Assembly: GCF_019112545.1 (NCBI RefSeq)
Contig: NW_025064932.1
Coordinates: 172,082 to 236,081, forward strand
From: Guyanagaster necrorhizus
Taxonomy: Eukaryota > Basidiomycota > Agaricomycetes > Agaricales > Physalacriaceae
Length of the DNA: 64,000 nt
Direction: 5' to 3'
Part shown: positions 61,501-64,000 of the stretch, in pieces
Layout: each line of letters opens with the position of its first letter
How positions within the stretch are numbered: position 1 is the first letter of the stretch
Translations under genes and position numbers: made by a program
The notes under the pieces: model-generated
Databases searched by the model: none
The model's input: the letters and a program-made list of their open reading frames with translations, nothing else
What the model was told of the DNA's origin: nothing

Positions 61501-62634
61501 ATCTCCATGGCTGATTATCTTGCTATATGGTGAGATAATATCCATTCTGGACTCTTTGAATCTGAGTTCAAATCCAGCATCTGTAATGTGCCCTATCGAC
61601 ATAAGATTGAATGGTGCATCAGAACAGTGGATATACTCCTTTAGTGTGACTGGAGTGATCTTTTCCCCTTCAACCATTTTAATTTTGACAGTTCCCCTTC
61701 CCAAGCCTTTGGATTTGCCTACATCAATGACTTCATGTCTTGGGGTTTCAATATAGTCAGAAAAATATAATCTATTTTTGACTATATGTCTGGTAGTGCC
61801 AGAGTCCCCTAGCCATGATACTCCTGAGAGTGAGGTAAGTGTGACATCTGTTGCACAAAATACATAATCATCTTCTTCTGAGTCCGATTTAGCAACATGT
61901 GCCTGAGTCTGGCCCTTTCCCTTTTCTTTCCATGACTTTCCAGAATTCTTCTTCCTATTTGGGCAATTTGTTCTGATGTGACCAGTTTTTCCACATTCAT
62001 AACATGTGACTTTTGAATTGGACTTCTTGCCATGTGCTGCAAGTGTCATAGTCCGATCAAAAGTCTTTTTCTTTAGTCAGATGTCCTCCTGAAGAATTCA
62101 GGAAATCAACTTGTAAGAATCTTTCAAGTCAGCAGTATCCACTGATGAGATGAATGAATTCCATGATTCCAGGAGTGATGTAAGCAGTGTGATAGAGAAG
62201 TCCTCCTCCTCGACTTTCTGCTTAAGGGATGCCAGCTCCTCCTGATAGGATCTCAAAGTCCTAATATGCTCCTCTATGTTTCCTCCTTCTTCACACTGAG
62301 CTCTGAAGAATTTCCTTCTAACAAGGACAATTCCCATGGGTCCCTTAGACTCATACATATCTTCCAGAGCTTTCCAGGCTTCTGCCGAAGTCTTTGAACC
62401 AGCAATATATACCAGTGGGCCATCAGAAACCTGCAATCTTATTGTTGAAAGAGCCTTCCTATCGCTCTTCTTCTAATCTGCCACCAGTGTCATGTCTGCT
62501 GGAGCCAGAATGCTTCCATCTGCATAATCAATTAGTCCTAAATCGGTTAGGATATTAATCATCTTGATTTTCCATGTCGGATAATTTTCTGGGCCCTTAA
62601 GGGGGTCAATTCTATACATGGACTGGCTATTCAT
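58588..62634 (-). pseudogene. Copia gag-pol polyprotein of element K (1348 codons with nonsense breaks)
   Basis: The ATG at 62634 and the final TGA at 58590-58588 are in the same frame, and every recognisable domain between them is too. Gag: PLKGPENYPTWKIKMINIL start, UBN2 segment 62436-62098. Zinc knuckle CYECGKTGHIRTNC (62001-61960). Protease WLGDSGTTRHIV (61815-61780). Integrase zinc finger and core (61430-60800, with DNGKEYVNEEVKEYL and NRVAERINRTLVEHAHAM). RT (60333-59300, with ARLVAKGFSQ and AVHVDDMTLLAS). RNase H (to 58600, with STMEAEYMALAH and DNQSAIKFAENP). About nine premature stops are present, each reachable by one transition from a sense codon (CGA to TGA, TGG to TAG/TGA, CAG to TAG). 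No frame shift was found. Confidence 0.88.
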
Positions 62635-62705
62635 GCAGTTCTACATGTGTATGTAAAGTATGAAAGTGTGCGAAGTGAGTAGCAACATAAGTTCAGTTAT
62701 GGCCA

Positions 62706-62717
62706 GAGCCCATAACC
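62706..62717 (-). promoter_or_regulatory. Primer-binding site of Copia K (half-tRNA type)
   Basis: On the minus strand the 5' LTR end ...CAACA is followed directly by GGTTATGGGCTC. This is complementary to GAGCCCATAACC, which matches the initiator tRNA-Met anticodon stem-loop (GCCCATAACC, anticodon CAT) rather than the tRNA 3' end. Priming by an initiator tRNA half molecule is known for Drosophila copia. Confidence 0.7.
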
Positions 62718-62926
62718 TGTTGTTAGTAGAGAGCAGAGTAATGTAACAGAGAACTTGAATTGGCCTCTCGAAAGAGAAACATTCTACTTAAATACATTTT
62801 ATATTACTTCGAGATCTTTCTATGAGATACTAAATAAGTCCAGATCATGATCCAAGTCAGCTGCCACTGACTGGCATCATATCTTTGAGTATGTTCTTGT
62901 ACTCACTCAGGATTGCTATCTCAACA
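62718..62926 (-). repeat. 5' LTR of Copia element K
   Basis: 209 bp partner of 58372-58580. Most differences are at CpG positions: here they are mainly TG or CA, while the other LTR keeps CG. Confidence 0.92.
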
Positions 62927-62931
62927 CTTCA

Positions 62932-63887
62932 TCTGGTGGCAAGTGTGAATCTTTTGGAAAACTTCTCTGATGATTTGTCATTCCCATCAAACCAAATGAA
63001 CAGCTTCTCTCTGAATCAGATATACATGCATTGAAGATGGACCCAGCTTGGCATCATCTTAGGCAGTGGATGATTGCTTTGGTCATTTACATGGAGCAAT
63101 CTGTGAGGCTTTACACCTCTTGTAATGGTAAAAGCTATCAACTTTTCAACATCAAGTATGACTGACTGATGCAGCATGGCTTCAATCAGCTGACCTTATG
63201 GTTGAGACAAAGTTTGAAGCCAAGAATGTGGAGCATCCATAATAATGCAGGGTCTTTCTGTCCCAGAGGAAACAGGGATAATGTGGCTACTCTTGGTTGT
63301 CAGCAAGATGCTTTCTTAGAGTGTGAGGGGACCAATCTCTTGTCTCAAATCTGCACACAGCAATATAAATATGGATTCCTTGATGACACAGATCTGATCA
63401 GGCTTATAGATTGGGAGCCCTTTCTATGACCTAACTGATGGAGGCATCATGATACTGTGCAGCCTGATGGGTTTGGTGGGATTATAGTTTTTGGAGAGTA
63501 CATAATAGCATGATGTCAACATTGGAAAATAAAGAGAGATGCAAATGTAACACCAGGCCTACCAGTTGCTGCAAATGAATATAAGGTCATGCATGACCAT
63601 AAAGATTAGGAGAGAAAGCAAGGAGAAAGCAAAAGAGATAGAAGACCTATCAATGGCTACCCTCATTTTATATGAGGAACACTGTTGCTACAGTTTTATT
63701 ATCTAGACAAGTAAAGAAGATATTCTTTGTTCTTGCTCAGGCCAGGCTGATCAGTATGTGATGATCTTCCCATGCCTTTCTTCTTGTTATTTTTGTTGCC
63801 ACTCAGAGCATGAAGGCATAAATAATATGCTTGATTTATCTCTTCACCTCCATTTTGCCCTCTGTGCTCTCTGCCATGGCTACCTTC
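62932..63887 (+). other. CpG-poor DNA with a decayed unknown coding remnant
   Basis: The plus strand reads as one broken protein from about 62936 to 63430. MDPAWHHLRQWMIALVIYME and QSVRLYTSCNGKSYQLFNIK come first, then, after stops, the open stretch 63169-63429 with FNQLTLWLRQSLKPRMW and DNVATLGCQQDAFLE. It looks like real, nonsense-broken coding DNA, but I do not recognise the family. The part from 63431 to 63887 shows nothing. Confidence 0.45.
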
Positions 63888-64000
63888 TGTTGGAATAGCA
63901 ATCTCGAGTGAGTATGAGAATGTACTCAAAGATATGATGCCAGTCAGCAGCAGCTGACTTGGATCATGATCTGGACTTATTTAGTATTTCATAGAAAGAT
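63888..64000 (+). repeat. Start of a Copia K-family LTR in the opposite orientation (cut by the window end)
   Basis: The plus strand begins TGTTGGAATAGCAATC and over 113 bases matches the start of the K LTR read on the minus strand, including GGATCATGATC and GCAGCTGACTTGG. Differences are mostly CG against TG/CA. Whether it is a solo LTR or the first LTR of a plus-strand element cannot be seen here. Confidence 0.85.

Larger units (their letters stand above)
58372..62926 (-). mobile_element. Copia element K (minus strand), nearly complete
   Basis: 4555 bp with two 209 bp LTRs (58372-58580, 62718-62926) and a perfect target duplication CTTCA (58367-58371, 62927-62931). The primer-binding site next to the 5' LTR is complementary to the initiator tRNA-Met anticodon arm. 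One polyprotein reading frame (62634-58588) is interrupted only by stops. A purine tract (TTGAGAGGGAG) precedes the 3' LTR. More CpGs remain than in the 4-50 kb block, so it is younger. It sits about 250 bp upstream of the F-box gene and may affect its promoter. Confidence 0.92.

Overview
The window looks like a chromosome piece from an agaricomycete-type basidiomycete fungus. The evidence is compact genes with 45-95 bp GT-AG introns, a pyrimidine-rich gene start, a Zn2Cys6 regulator, an F-box protein, a pepsin-like protease remnant, and many chromodomain Ty3/Gypsy and Ty1/Copia elements. This placement is an inference; no rRNA or other marker is present.

Layout. (1) 1-4440 is host DNA: the 5' end of a secreted M14 carboxypeptidase gene (minus strand), about 2.2 kb with no supported gene, then a four-exon Zn2Cys6 gene (2824-4288). 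(2) 4441-about 50260 is a block of decayed LTR retrotransposons with almost no CpG and very many TGA/TAG/TAA stops. Its core is a nest that can be resolved by LTR lengths and target-site duplications. Element B (plus) has E (minus, 13439-39162) inserted in its 3' LTR. E contains C (plus, 17600-25711) and D (plus, 29193-38799, inserted in E's 5' LTR). D carries a further non-coding insert of about 1.4 kb. Flanking pieces are truncated Gypsy fragments (4441-10370), another Gypsy element L (about 40960-43191), a decayed copy of the 3' end of the Zn2Cys6 gene (43207-43560), and a Copia element G (43782-49187). (3) 50262-58371 is host DNA again: a nine-exon leucine-rich-repeat gene resembling PPP1R37/fungal Mhp1-type proteins, an aspartic protease pseudogene and a single-exon F-box gene. 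(4) 58372-62926 is a younger Copia element K with 209 bp LTRs and a CTTCA target duplication. It is followed by about 1 kb of CpG-poor unknown DNA and the start of an oppositely oriented LTR of the same family (63888-64000).

How the parts relate. The host genes look like ordinary neighbours, not a pathway. The repeats share one decay signature: C-to-T/G-to-A changes, mostly at CpG. This fits cytosine methylation plus deamination, or a RIP-like process. The Gypsy elements carry a 13-nt primer-binding site complementary to the predicted 5' end of their own transcript, the self-priming arrangement known from Tf1/sushi-type elements. The Copia elements instead have a site matching the anticodon arm of initiator tRNA-Met. 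I found no CRISPR, tRNA or rRNA gene, and no convincing new defence or metabolic system. The most informative material is the retroelement architecture and the host-gene duplicate that records the decay.
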